64,000 nucleotides of DNA from Faecalibacillus intestinalis (lineage in GTDB: Bacteria; Bacillota_I; Bacilli_A; Erysipelotrichales; Coprobacillaceae). How positions within the stretch are numbered: position 1 is the first letter of the stretch; every line of letters begins with the position of its first letter. Location: positions 75,062-139,061 of the forward strand of contig NZ_PYLQ01000002.1 of the NCBI RefSeq assembly GCF_003024685.1. Reading direction: 5' to 3'. Made by a program: the position numbers and the translations under genes. Of this stretch, positions 34,236-41,638 are shown piece by piece. The notes below the pieces were generated by a model that had not been told where the DNA came from, did no database searches, and worked only from the letters and a program-made list of their open reading frames with translations.

Positions 34236-34923
34236 GTATGAAAAAGCAGAGCAGGAAAAACTTTATGCACAGACACACCAAAAGACGGTAGAGGTAGCTG
34301 TTGAGAAAAAAGTGCCTTATGAGAAATGTGAAAAATGTGACCGTACTGCTTACCGGAAAGCAAAAGAAAAATGCGATAGCCGTAAAAGCCAGTTAGAAAA
34401 GAAATATAAAAATATGACGATTGGTTATGAAAGTATCTTGTTTCTACTGGCATGGTACAGCATAACAACAACACTGTTTACTGCGATTCTTTCGCCGGTT
34501 TTCCTTAACGACTGTATCGTCTTTTTCGGTGCGTTAGGAAAAGGAATGGGAAGTTTATTTCGGGAGTTTGTGACAGGTGCAGACTCTTTCGGACAGTTAA
34601 GCAGTGGAATACCTAACAGTATTCTTTCCGGGATTGTGTACTGGCTGATTGCCGGTACTGTCATGGCAATTTTATTCGTAATAACCGGGTGGCTGATAAT
34701 CGGGATTGGTTATCAGGTAGGAAAAATCTACCGGAAATATTGTTGGGATATCATCAGTATCGTGGTAGCGATAACGAGTACAGCTGTTGTAATTTACTTT
34801 GGAGAATGGATTAAAAACGCTAATCCGATAAATCTTATTGTATTGCTATTACTGTCGCATATTATTTATATTGGAATCAGATGTTATGTGAAAGACTGGA
34901 TGGAAGAACGAGGATATTATTAA
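33955..34923 (+). CDS. Membrane protein with coiled-coil N-terminus overlapping the relaxase end
   Basis: 322 residues, 18 bases after the 119-residue gene and in the same frame; the first 280 bases overlap the relaxase. Coiled coil at about 10-105, a Cys pair motif YEKCEKCDRTAYRKAKEKC, then about four membrane helices (SILFLLAWYSITTTLFTAIL, SGIVYWLIAGTVMAILFVIT, ISIVVAITSTAVVIYF, NLIVLLLLSHIIYIG). A GAGGGAG site precedes the ATG. It may link the relaxosome to the helper secretion channel at the membrane, as IncQ MobB does. The function is inferred. Confidence 0.75.
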   Translation: MSECRNLENVGQVEELLLMTEQMQDELDQKDQTIQELNRQLSESLTLNEKLNSENRAENIEALRTRLRQTEERLTSETDSRKRADAEAVAWKFKYEKAEQEKLYAQTHQKTVEVAVEKKVPYEKCEKCDRTAYRKAKEKCDSRKSQLEKKYKNMTIGYESILFLLAWYSITTTLFTAILSPVFLNDCIVFFGALGKGMGSLFREFVTGADSFGQLSSGIPNSILSGIVYWLIAGTVMAILFVITGWLIIGIGYQVGKIYRKYCWDIISIVVAITSTAVVIYFGEWIKNANPINLIVLLLLSHIIYIGIRCYVKDWMEERGYY

Positions 34924-34927
34924 AAGA

Positions 34928-34957
34928 GGACAGGGAAATTTCATAATCTTCCTGTCC
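34928..34957 (+). terminator. Hairpin after the IME1 mobilization genes
   Basis: GGACAGG (34928-34934) pairs with CCTGTCC (34951-34957), four bases after the stop codon. The T tail is weak (TTAG), so termination may be partial. Confidence 0.45.
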
Positions 34958-35009
34958 TTAGTAAGGGACTATTGATTGTTTATATAAAGAAAAAGTATAT
35001 AAATAAATC

Positions 35010-35063
35010 TTGACAATTAGTACGAACTTGGACTATAATACAAAAGTCCGGATTCGTACTAAT
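35010..35063 (+). promoter_or_regulatory. Promoter and operator of the MarR-MATE operon
   Basis: -35 TTGACA (35010-35015), 18-base spacer, -10 TATAAT (35034-35039). Perfect 11-bp inverted arms ATTAGTACGAA (35016-35026) and TTCGTACTAAT (35053-35063) flank the -10, with inner GGAC/GTCC. This is the likely binding site of the MarR protein encoded next, giving auto-repression relieved by an inducing compound. Confidence 0.88.
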
Positions 35064-35078
35064 TTAAGGAGGAAAAAG

Positions 35079-35537
35079 ATGAGAAAAGATAATAATATGA
35101 TAATACAGTTGCAACGATATTATGCTTTATGGAAAGAATGTACAGCAATGTATGAGGAATGGTCAAAGGATCAGGGACTGTCTTCAAATGGAGTTTTTGC
35201 TTTGCATTCATTTTATGAAAGTAATGGAAGATGCACGCAGAAAATGATAAGTGAAAAATGGAATATACCTAAGCAAACGGTAAATACGATACTAAAAGAT
35301 TTTCAGAAAAAAGGATACATCAATATGGTATCTGATGATTCAGACAAGAGAAATAAGCTGATATGCCTCACAGAATCAGGAATGGAATATACGAAAGATA
35401 TCATAGAAAAACTGCACTCAAAAGAAATATATGTAATCGAAAAAATGGGATTAGAGAATATAGAAAGTCTTAATGATAATACAGAGCTGTTTATCAGACT
35501 TTTCAAGGAAGGAGATTGTAAGAAAAATGAATCATAA
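35079..35537 (+). CDS. MarR-family regulator of MATE cargo
   Basis: 152 residues from the ATG at 35079 preceded by AAGGAGG; an upstream in-frame start lies in the promoter and is rejected. MarR fold: GLSSNGVFALHSFYESNGRCTQKMISEKWNIPKQTVNTILKDFQKKGYI with wing SDKRNKLICLTESG. The gene overlaps the MATE gene by 11 bases. It probably senses the compound exported by that pump. Lower GC than the mobilization genes suggests the cargo has a separate origin. Confidence 0.9.
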   Translation: MRKDNNMIIQLQRYYALWKECTAMYEEWSKDQGLSSNGVFALHSFYESNGRCTQKMISEKWNIPKQTVNTILKDFQKKGYINMVSDDSDKRNKLICLTESGMEYTKDIIEKLHSKEIYVIEKMGLENIESLNDNTELFIRLFKEGDCKKNES

Positions 35538-36846
35538 ATCATTATTTTTTAAATATGTTATTCCATCTATTATAGCATTTGCATTATCAGGAATATATGC
35601 GATAGTGGATGGATATTTTGTAGGCAATACCATAGGAGATGCTGGACTTTCGGCTATTAATATTGCATATCCGATTGAGGCTTTGATTCAGGCTCTTGGA
35701 ACAGGAATTGGTATGGGAGGAGCTGTTTATTACTCAATTAATGCAGCAGAAAAGAAAGGAAAACGGGCAGAAGAATTTATTGCTACAAGCTGGTGGCTTC
35801 TTGTAATAGTAAGTGTTATCAGTACCATAATTATTTACTCCTTTTCGTCTAAAATTTTAGGATTGCTTGGAGCAGATGGAATTATATTAACAAATGCGAC
35901 AGATTATATCAAAATTATAGCACTTGGAGCAATATTGCAGATTCTTGGAACTGGAATGATGCCATTCATTAGAAATTATGGAAACTCTTTCTGGTCAATG
36001 TTTGCGATGGTTGGTGGATTCATAACCAATATTGTTCTGGATTTTATCTTTGTATGGATATATGAAATGGGCATGAAAGGTGCAGCCACAGCTACAATAG
36101 CCGGACAGGGTGTGACTGCAGCAATTGCAATCATATACGCATTATATAATAAAAAGTTTTATGTGTATGTATCCTTAAAAAATGTAAAAGAAATGTGTGG
36201 CGCTATATTCAGAGTAGGTCTTGCACCATTTGGGCTAGCATTGACTCCTAATATTTCATTGGTGTTTATAAACCGATTCTCCGCTTCTTATGGGGGAGAA
36301 AAAGCTATTGCAACTTATGCATGTGTATCCTATATTATCTGTATCATATATCTCATATTGCAGGGCGTAGGTGATGGAAGTCAACCTTTAATGAGCCGTT
36401 TTTATGGTGAGAAGGATCAAGAAAGCCTGAGAGGAGTTCAGAGAATGGCATACATTTTTGCAATAATTCTTGCTGTTTGTGGTGGAATTATCATGTATGT
36501 AAACAGAGCAAATATTGGAGGGGTTTTCGGAGCTTCTTATGAAGTAAGTATTGAGATTTCTAAAATTGTACCTATATTTTTAGTGTCATTACCATTTGTT
36601 GCGATTACCAGAATAGCGACAGCTGGATTTTATGCTACTGAAAAAAGTGGATTGTCATACATTCTTACATTCATTGAACCAGTATTGATGCTGATATTTA
36701 TGCTTGTTTTACCACCTTTATTTGGTGGACAGATTATGATATGGTGGAGTACGGTATTGGCACGTGTTTTTTCAGCGATTCTGGCATTCATACTAATAAA
36801 ATATTGCGAAAAGGGAGATTTGCAATATGGAATACAGAAAATTTAA
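35527..36846 (+). CDS. MATE-family multidrug efflux transporter
   Basis: 439 residues from the ATG at 35527 (MNHKSLFFKYVIPSIIAFAL), with GGAAGGAG upstream inside the MarR gene. About twelve membrane helices in two similar halves, with the MATE marks SGIYAIVDGYFVGNTIGDAGLSAINIAYP and the second-half repeat QGVGDGSQPLMSRFYGE. It expels cationic drugs or dyes using a Na+ or H+ gradient. It is the main cargo of IME1. Confidence 0.92.
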   Translation: MNHKSLFFKYVIPSIIAFALSGIYAIVDGYFVGNTIGDAGLSAINIAYPIEALIQALGTGIGMGGAVYYSINAAEKKGKRAEEFIATSWWLLVIVSVISTIIIYSFSSKILGLLGADGIILTNATDYIKIIALGAILQILGTGMMPFIRNYGNSFWSMFAMVGGFITNIVLDFIFVWIYEMGMKGAATATIAGQGVTAAIAIIYALYNKKFYVYVSLKNVKEMCGAIFRVGLAPFGLALTPNISLVFINRFSASYGGEKAIATYACVSYIICIIYLILQGVGDGSQPLMSRFYGEKDQESLRGVQRMAYIFAIILAVCGGIIMYVNRANIGGVFGASYEVSIEISKIVPIFLVSLPFVAITRIATAGFYATEKSGLSYILTFIEPVLMLIFMLVLPPLFGGQIMIWWSTVLARVFSAILAFILIKYCEKGDLQYGIQKI

Positions 36847-36893
36847 CAATCAGATAGTAGCAAGAATAATCTAGGTTTATCTATTGTATTTTT

Positions 36894-36928
36894 AAGGACA
36901 GCCTCATAGCAATAGGGCTGTCCTTTTA
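36894..36928. terminator. Terminator after the MATE gene
   Basis: AAGGACAGCC (36894-36903) pairs with GGCTGTCCTT (36916-36925), flanked by TTTT on the left and TTTTAAAA on the right, so it can work in both directions. A related GGACAGC hairpin occupies the matching place in IME2 (38936-38974). Confidence 0.8.
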
Positions 36929-36979
36929 AAATTATGAAGCTAATTTTTAATAAATTCTAGTAGATTTTGATTGGAATAA

Positions 36980-37216
36980 TCATAACTCTAATGAATCTTC
37001 AGCATCTACCCACATCTGTAAATTCCCATCAAGATATAACCTTGCATATTCTAATGGCTCATCGATTGCAAGCGATGTCAAAGCACAATCAGATCCAGGT
37101 GTGGTTCTTAAATTTTTTTCTGCTTCCCAACAATCAATACGGAGTATATAGCCCGTATTAGTATATACATCAATGCTGTTGCACTGTGGATTGTATTCTG
37201 CAAATATTGTTCTCAT
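36980..37216 (-). CDS. Small DUF6061-like protein, IME1 copy
   Basis: 78 residues from the ATG at 37216 (MRTIFAEYN) with AAGGAG upstream. Conserved features: SIDVYTNTGYILRIDCWEAEK, then LTSLAIDEPLEYARLYLDGNLQMWVD. A near-identical paralogue lies at 38601-38840 in inverse orientation. This small family is common in Clostridial mobile elements and has no known function; the DUF number is from memory. It sits next to the inner end of the element, beyond the cargo. Confidence 0.75.
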   Translation of the reverse strand: MRTIFAEYNPQCNSIDVYTNTGYILRIDCWEAEKNLRTTPGSDCALTSLAIDEPLEYARLYLDGNLQMWVDAEDSLEL

Positions 37217-37501
37217 CGTATCCCATCTCCTTATCATTTAATCAATCAGTAGTAGCAAAAATTAAGAAGCATTTCAATCAGTTCACCATGTCACTTTTAT
37301 TTTGTGTTATACTGTCTTATAGATTTTTCTTGCCCTTGTATTTGCCCTTATCAGAGTGCATAAACACTGATGGGACGATATAACACAAGGGAAATAATAA
37401 GGGAAAGCTCACCTGCGACAAATCCAGTGTTTTCAAGGGGTTGCGAAGAATTTAATAATAAAATATAACAGTTATTAAATTTCTTAAAACAGGTGAAATC
37501 T

Positions 37502-37520
37502 CAATCGGGATTTATGGAGA
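37502..37520 (+). repeat. att-like motif, copy 3 (right end of IME1)
   Basis: CAATCGGGATTTATGGAGA, a direct repeat of 29095-29113 with two differences. Confidence 0.6.
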
Positions 37521-37525
37521 AGACA

Positions 37526-37714
37526 ATGATGGATAAAAAGACACAAAAAATAGGAGTGATTTGTTCAATTGTACAGATTATATTAAGCATAATATGCTTG
37601 ATTTATAGTGCGATAAATCAAGAAAATATTATAATGTGGGTATTATTTTTATGCTCTGGAATTTTATCGTTAAGCTCGAATATTAGTAGAAACAATAAAA
37701 AAGAAGACGAGTGA
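37526..37714 (+). CDS. Small two-helix membrane protein, unknown
   Basis: 62 residues from the ATG at 37526 (GGAG six bases upstream). Two hydrophobic helices (GVICSIVQIILSIICLIYSAI and MWVLFLCSGILSLSSNI) and a charged tail NNKKEDE. Not recognised. It lies between the right end of IME1 and att-like copy 4, so it may be a fragment of a module trapped between recombination sites. Confidence 0.5.
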   Translation: MMDKKTQKIGVICSIVQIILSIICLIYSAINQENIIMWVLFLCSGILSLSSNISRNNKKEDE

Positions 37715-37721
37715 GGAAGTG

Positions 37722-37736
37722 CAAATTCCGATTTTG
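37722..37736 (-). repeat. att-like motif, copy 4 (reverse)
   Basis: CAAATTCCGATTTTG; on the minus strand CAAAATCGGAATTTG, containing the AATCGGAATTT core of copies 1 and 2. It stands alone in the interval between the two IMEs. Confidence 0.5.
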
Positions 37737-37854
37737 TAGAGGACTCGATGAATCCTTGTAATATTGGGTGTTGCATGAATGTTAATTTGCGTTGCTTGAT
37801 GTATTGAGGGCTAATCAGTATACTAGTTTTATCAAACGAAAGGAGCAACTAGAG

Positions 37855-38295
37855 ATGCTTGGTGAAAATATAAAAACTTATCGACAGAAAAAAGGATATA
37901 CACAGGAAGAGGTTGCCAACAGACTTCATGTGACAAGACAGACTATTTCAAAATGGGAAAAAAACTATTCGGTTCCAGATGCTGAAGTACTTGTAAAATT
38001 AGCAGATGTATTAGAGGTTCAAACAAGTCAGTTACTTGGAGTAAAGGCAGATAGTGATGCGCAAACAACTGAAGAAAAACAGAATGCTTATGCAGAGCAA
38101 CTAGTACATATTGCCGAGCAGATGGCAGTCAAAAATCGTCAAAGTAAGAGAATATGGAAAACGATAGGAATAGCGTTTGCAGTAATCATTGCCGTATGTA
38201 TTATTCTTATAGTTATGAATATTGCATTTTTTTCTGTTTATCCGACCACAGAGGATGTTCGGACACACGAAGAGACTATTATGTTGGAACAATAG
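37855..38295 (+). CDS. XRE-family regulator with C-terminal membrane helix
   Basis: 146 residues from the ATG at 37855 (MLGENIKTYRQKKGYTQEEV) preceded by AAAGGAG. Helix-turn-helix at 7-60 (VANRLHVTRQTISKWEKNYSVPDAEVLVKLADVLE), one membrane helix at about 112-136 (WKTIGIAFAVIIAVCIILIVMNIAFF), then only about 10-20 residues. The stop comes six bases before att-like copy 5, so the original C-terminus may have been cut when IME2 joined. It lies in the 0.8-kb interval between the two IMEs. Confidence 0.75.
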   Translation: MLGENIKTYRQKKGYTQEEVANRLHVTRQTISKWEKNYSVPDAEVLVKLADVLEVQTSQLLGVKADSDAQTTEEKQNAYAEQLVHIAEQMAVKNRQSKRIWKTIGIAFAVIIAVCIILIVMNIAFFSVYPTTEDVRTHEETIMLEQ

Positions 38296-38600
38296 AGTTA
38301 CAAATTCCAGTTGATATTTCACATATTTTAGGAAATTTAATAACTGTTATATTTGATTATCAAATTCTTCGCAAACCCTTGAAAATACTAAGTTTGTAGC
38401 AAGTGAACTTTCCCTTACTCTTTCCCTTGTGTTACATTTTCCCATTGCTTTTCATGAACCTTAATATGGGAAAAATTAAGGGAAAGAAAATTTCATAACA
38501 CAATATAACATATAACAATAACGACATGGTGAACTGATTGAAATGTTTTCGATATTTAACTCTGTAACTGATTATCAAAAGAAAATGGAGATAAGATACG
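38296..38600. other. Inner end of IME2, non-coding
   Basis: About 300 bases without a gene: att-like copy 5, a GAAATTTAATAA/TTAT-AAATTC dyad, a CCTTGAAAA block, and repeated TTTCCCTT / AAGGGAAA units (38409-38488) that match those near the integrase end. Likely integrase core and arm sites plus the promoter of the following small gene. Confidence 0.6.
38301..38313 (+). repeat. att-like motif, copy 5 (inner end of IME2)
   Basis: CAAATTCCAGTTG, matching AAATTCCAGTTTG at 49890-49902 over AAATTCCAGTT. On the minus strand this reads CAACTGGAATTTG, a variant of the IME1 motif. Confidence 0.55.
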
Positions 38601-38840
38601 ATGAGAACAATTTATGCAGAATATAATATAAACCACGATAGTATTGATGTTTACACAAGTGCTGGATATATGCTTCGCATTGATTGCTGGGAAGCTGAAA
38701 AAAATTTAAAAACCACATATGGATCAGAATGTGCGCTTACTTCATTGGCTGTGGATGAGCCTTTGGAATATGCAAGATTATATCTTGATGGCAATTTACA
38801 GATGTGGGTGGATACAGAAGATTCATTAGAACTTTATTAA
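38601..38840 (+). CDS. Small DUF6061-like protein, IME2 copy
   Basis: 79 residues beginning MRTIYAEYNINHDSIDVYTS, close to the IME1 copy (36980-37216) throughout, with the shared YLDGNLQMWVDTEDSLEL end. A GGAG site precedes the ATG. Function unknown. Its constant place at the inner end of both elements suggests a backbone role, not cargo. Confidence 0.75.
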   Translation: MRTIYAEYNINHDSIDVYTSAGYMLRIDCWEAEKNLKTTYGSECALTSLAVDEPLEYARLYLDGNLQMWVDTEDSLELY

Positions 38841-38935
38841 GCAAGAAGTGAGATAGTGTTGTAGGGAGTTTCCTGTAGTTAAAGATACCACACCCGATAT
38901 GATGAACCCACGCTTATACACTACCAGCTATGATA

Positions 38936-38976
38936 AAAGAAAGGACAGCAATTTGACACTGCTGTCCTTTCTTTTA
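38936..38976 (+). terminator. Terminator after the DUF6061-like gene
   Basis: AAAGAAAGGACAGCA (38936-38950) pairs perfectly with TGCTGTCCTTTCTTT (38960-38974). The T-rich end lies on the plus strand. Confidence 0.8.
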
Positions 38977-39038
38977 TAAAATTGCAGTACACAGAAAAAA
39001 GCTGTAAAATGAAAAATATATTTGTCCTTGTAACAATT

Positions 39039-39061
39039 CTCGGACATTTGCCTGTTATACT
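39039..39061 (+). promoter_or_regulatory. Promoter region of the two-component genes with CTCGGACATTTG box
   Basis: CTCGGACATTTG (39039-39050) precedes a -10 TATACT (39056-39061). The same 12-mer recurs before the ABC operon at 40882-40893, so it is the likely response-regulator site. No good -35 is present, which suits activator dependence. Confidence 0.65.
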
Positions 39062-39089
39062 ATCTGCAAAAAGAAAAGGAAGTGATAAT

Positions 39090-39779
39090 ATGAAGCATAT
39101 TTTAATTGTCGAAGATGATAATCTTTTGAATAAAACGCTTACTTATAATTTGGAATTGGACGGTTACACAATAACTTCTGTTCTGAATGCAAGGACAGCC
39201 GCTGAATCATTAAAAACAAACATTTTTGATTTGGTATTGCTGGATATAAATTTACCAGACGGAAATGGTTATGACCTATGCCGTCTTATCAAGCCAGAGC
39301 ATCCTGATACAGTAGTTATATTTCTAACTGCCAACGATCAGGAAAGCAATCAGATACGGGGATATGAAGCTGGTGCAGTGGATTATATCACGAAACCTTT
39401 TTCGATTAGTGCTTTGCAGCGAAAAATCAAAGCCATGTTCGCTATGTTGGAGCATCACAAACCAGCTAAGGATATTTACGAGGATGGTAGCTTGTTTCTG
39501 GATTTTTCGGAACAATTTGCAAGTTTGAACGGGAAACCATTAGCACTTTCTGCGATGGAATATAAAATGTTGAACCTATTTCTTAAAAATCCGAAGCAGG
39601 TACTTACTCGCCAACAATTTTTAGAAAAACTGTGGGATGTTGATGAAAAATATGTAGATGAACATACCCTTACTACTTCTATCAGCCGTATTCGCAGTAA
39701 GATTGAAGCGGATGGCGACACATATATCAAAACGGTTTATGGTATGGGGTATCAATGGACAGGAGGCGAAAAGAAATGA
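39090..39779 (+). CDS. OmpR-family response regulator (VncR/BceR-like)
   Basis: 229 residues from the ATG at 39090 (MKHILIVEDD), preceded by AAAGGAAG. Receiver domain at 1-115 with acidic pocket (VEDD), phospho-Asp in LVLLDINLPDG and Lys in YITKPF. Winged-helix domain at about 130-225 (MEYKMLNLFLKNPKQVLTRQQFLEKLW ... TLTTSISRIRSKIEADG ... IKTVYGMGYQW). It overlaps the kinase by four bases. It probably switches on the ABC transporter downstream in response to an antimicrobial peptide. Confidence 0.92.
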   Translation: MKHILIVEDDNLLNKTLTYNLELDGYTITSVLNARTAAESLKTNIFDLVLLDINLPDGNGYDLCRLIKPEHPDTVVIFLTANDQESNQIRGYEAGAVDYITKPFSISALQRKIKAMFAMLEHHKPAKDIYEDGSLFLDFSEQFASLNGKPLALSAMEYKMLNLFLKNPKQVLTRQQFLEKLWDVDEKYVDEHTLTTSISRIRSKIEADGDTYIKTVYGMGYQWTGGEKK

Positions 39780-40807
39780 ATCTGAATAACCTTTCTGCTA
39801 AGAAAATTTGTAGACTGGTTAGTGCTGGCATGGTTTTCTCTATGCTGGTAATTACCGGTATTTTCGGCGGTATAATGCAGGATATACGAATTTTTATAGT
39901 GGGTGGAACATTGACACTCTGTGCGTTTTTCTGGATTTGGCTATTGGTGCTGATTTTTGGAAAACGCCTTTCTCATTTTACTTCTAATTTGTGCCGGACG
40001 CTGGACAACATGATTGATGGAAACGAGGAATTACAAAAGTCAAATGATAGTGAAACTCTTTTTGCCCGTATCAACCACCGCTTAATTCGGTTGTATGAGA
40101 TTATGCAGAAAAACCGGCACAAGGTAGACATGGAACGACAGGAGCTTCAAATGCTGATTTCTGATATTTCACATCAAGTTAAAACGCCTGTCAGCAATTT
40201 GCAAATGGTAACGGACACACTTTTAACAAAGCCTGTTTCAGAAGAAGAACGGATGGACTTTTTACAAGGCATACGTAGTCAGACTGATAAACTGGATTTT
40301 CTGTTCCAAGCACTGGTTAAAACGTCCCGGTTGGAAACCGGAGCAATACGATTAGAAAAGAAAGACAGCAGCTTATTCCATACGCTTGCACAAGCCATGA
40401 GCAGTATTGTATATGCCGCAGAGAAAAAAGAAATTGCTGTATCCGTGGATTGCCCGGAAAATTTGATAATCTCCCATGACAGCAAGTGGACAAGCGAAGC
40501 CCTTTTCAATCTGCTGGACAATGCAGTAAAATACACTCCGTCAGGTGGAAAGATTTCTGTATCAGTGGTTCAGTGGGAAATGTACGTAGAGGTCAAAGTG
40601 ACCGACACCGGCAAGGGCATTTCAGAAAGCAATCAGGCTGCCATCTTCCGGCGCTTCTATCGTGAGGAAGAAGTACACGATCAACAGGGTGTGGGAATAG
40701 GTTTGTATTTGGCTCGTGAGATTGTAACAAGGCAAGGGGGCTATATCAAGGTTGTTTCAGAGCTGAGGCAAGGCTCAGAATTTTCTATTATGCTTCCTGT
40801 AAGGTAA
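39776..40807 (+). CDS. Sensor histidine kinase
   Basis: 343 residues, ATG overlapping the response-regulator stop. Two N-terminal membrane helices (about 15-33 and 38-58) with almost no loop between them, as in intramembrane-sensing kinases. H-box ISDISHQVKTPVSNLQM (phospho-His in SHQ), N-box NLLDNAVKYT, G-boxes VTDTGKGIS and GVGIGLYLAREI. Lack of an outer domain suggests that the partner transporter does the sensing, as in Bce-type modules. Confidence 0.92.
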   Translation: MNLNNLSAKKICRLVSAGMVFSMLVITGIFGGIMQDIRIFIVGGTLTLCAFFWIWLLVLIFGKRLSHFTSNLCRTLDNMIDGNEELQKSNDSETLFARINHRLIRLYEIMQKNRHKVDMERQELQMLISDISHQVKTPVSNLQMVTDTLLTKPVSEEERMDFLQGIRSQTDKLDFLFQALVKTSRLETGAIRLEKKDSSLFHTLAQAMSSIVYAAEKKEIAVSVDCPENLIISHDSKWTSEALFNLLDNAVKYTPSGGKISVSVVQWEMYVEVKVTDTGKGISESNQAAIFRRFYREEEVHDQQGVGIGLYLAREIVTRQGGYIKVVSELRQGSEFSIMLPVR

Positions 40808-40828
40808 GATATAACCACTTTTTTTGAA

Positions 40829-40915
40829 ATGTCCGAGCGTTGTAACATTTCACTCTGATTTTCGATAAAAATTTTTTCTATCTCGGACATTTGTGTAACA
40901 TTTGTGGTTTACAAT
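40829..40915 (+). promoter_or_regulatory. Regulatory region of the ABC operon
   Basis: ATGTCCGAG (40829-40837) and CTCGGACAT (40882-40890) form an inverted pair; each is followed or preceded by TGTAACATTT. A -10 TACAAT lies at 40910-40915. The second box extends to CTCGGACATTTG, as before the two-component genes. Likely operator for the response regulator. Confidence 0.65.
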
Positions 40916-40958
40916 GGCTTTATCAACAGATAGAAAGCCTTGAAAGGAGCATTTGAAT

Positions 40959-41624
40959 ATGAGCATTTTACAAACAATCGACTTAAAGAAGTATTACGGC
41001 ACAGAACCAAATATTACTCGTGCCCTTAATGGTGTAAATTTTACTGTGGAACAGGGAGAATTTGTTGCCGTAGTTGGAACTTCCGGCAGCGGTAAGTCTA
41101 CATTGCTTCACATGATGGGAGGACTTGATACCCCCACTTCCGGCAGCGTGATTGTACGGGGAGAAGAACTCGCAAAAAAGAATGATGATGAATTGACAAT
41201 TTTCCGCCGTCGTAACATCGGATTTATCTTCCAAAATTATAATCTGGTTCCGATTTTGAATGTATATGAAAATATCGTCCTGCCTGTGGAACTGGATGGC
41301 GATACAGTAGACCAGAAATTTATGGACGAAGTTGTGTATATGTTGGCTTTAGAAGATAAACTGGAAAATATGCCGAACAATCTTTCAGGCGGTCAACAGC
41401 AACGTGTAGCGATTGCACGAGCTTTAATTACGAAGCCTGCGATTATCCTTGCTGATGAACCGACCGGAAATCTTGATAGCAAGACCAGTGCAGATGTGTT
41501 AGGGCTTTTGAAGCATACCAGCGGAGAATTTAATCAGACCATTGTAATGATTACTCACAACAACGAGATCGCTCAACTCGCAGACCGCATTGTACGGATT
41601 GAAGATGGTAAAATTGTTGGCTAA
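40959..41624 (+). CDS. ABC transporter ATP-binding protein
   Basis: 221 residues from the ATG at 40959, AAAGGAGC upstream. Walker [11 protein letters not shown]-loop [10 protein letters not shown], signature [15 protein letters not shown], Walker [12 protein letters not shown], His switch ITHNNE. This is the MacB/BceA/LolD type that energises FtsX-like permeases. It is followed 14 bases later by its permease. It is likely to give resistance or sensing toward a cell-envelope antimicrobial. Confidence 0.93.
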   Translation: MSILQTIDLKKYYGTEPNITRALNGVNFTVEQGEFVAVVGTSGSGKSTLLHMMGGLDTPTSGSVIVRGEELAKKNDDELTIFRRRNIGFIFQNYNLVPILNVYENIVLPVELDGDTVDQKFMDEVVYMLALEDKLENMPNNLSGGQQQRVAIARALITKPAIILADEPTGNLDSKTSADVLGLLKHTSGEFNQTIVMITHNNEIAQLADRIVRIEDGKIVG

Positions 41625-41638
41625 AGGAGGTGGGAATT

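Larger units (their letters stand above)
29095..37520. mobile_element. IME1: integrative mobilizable element with MATE cargo
   Basis: About 8.4 kb bounded by direct repeats CAATCGGAATTTGTGGAGA (29095-29113) and CAATCGGGATTTATGGAGA (37502-37520), 17 of 19 identical. Order: integrase (-), XRE (-), excisionase (+), small protein (+), oriT, MobA/MobL relaxase with two overlapping genes (+), MarR-MATE cargo (+), DUF6061-like gene (-). It has no type IV secretion genes, so it must use a helper to transfer. Arm-like AAGGGAAA repeats are present near both ends. The backbone is homologous to IME2 in inverse orientation. Confidence 0.75.
36980..37520. repeat. Inner-end inverted repeat, left copy
   Basis: This stretch matches 38301-38840 in reverse orientation, including the DUF6061-like gene, AAGGGAAAT-type arm repeats (37331-37410), the AAATTTAATAA/TTATTAAATTT dyad (37450-37483) and the att-like end. 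In both, a CCTTGAAAA block and a CTTCGCAA block keep the same order. It identifies the inner ends of the two related IMEs. Confidence 0.75.
38301..38840. repeat. Inner-end inverted repeat, right copy
   Basis: Counterpart of 36980-37520 in opposite orientation; see there. The two copies are similar but diverged, so they derive from two related elements and not from a recent duplication. Confidence 0.75.
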
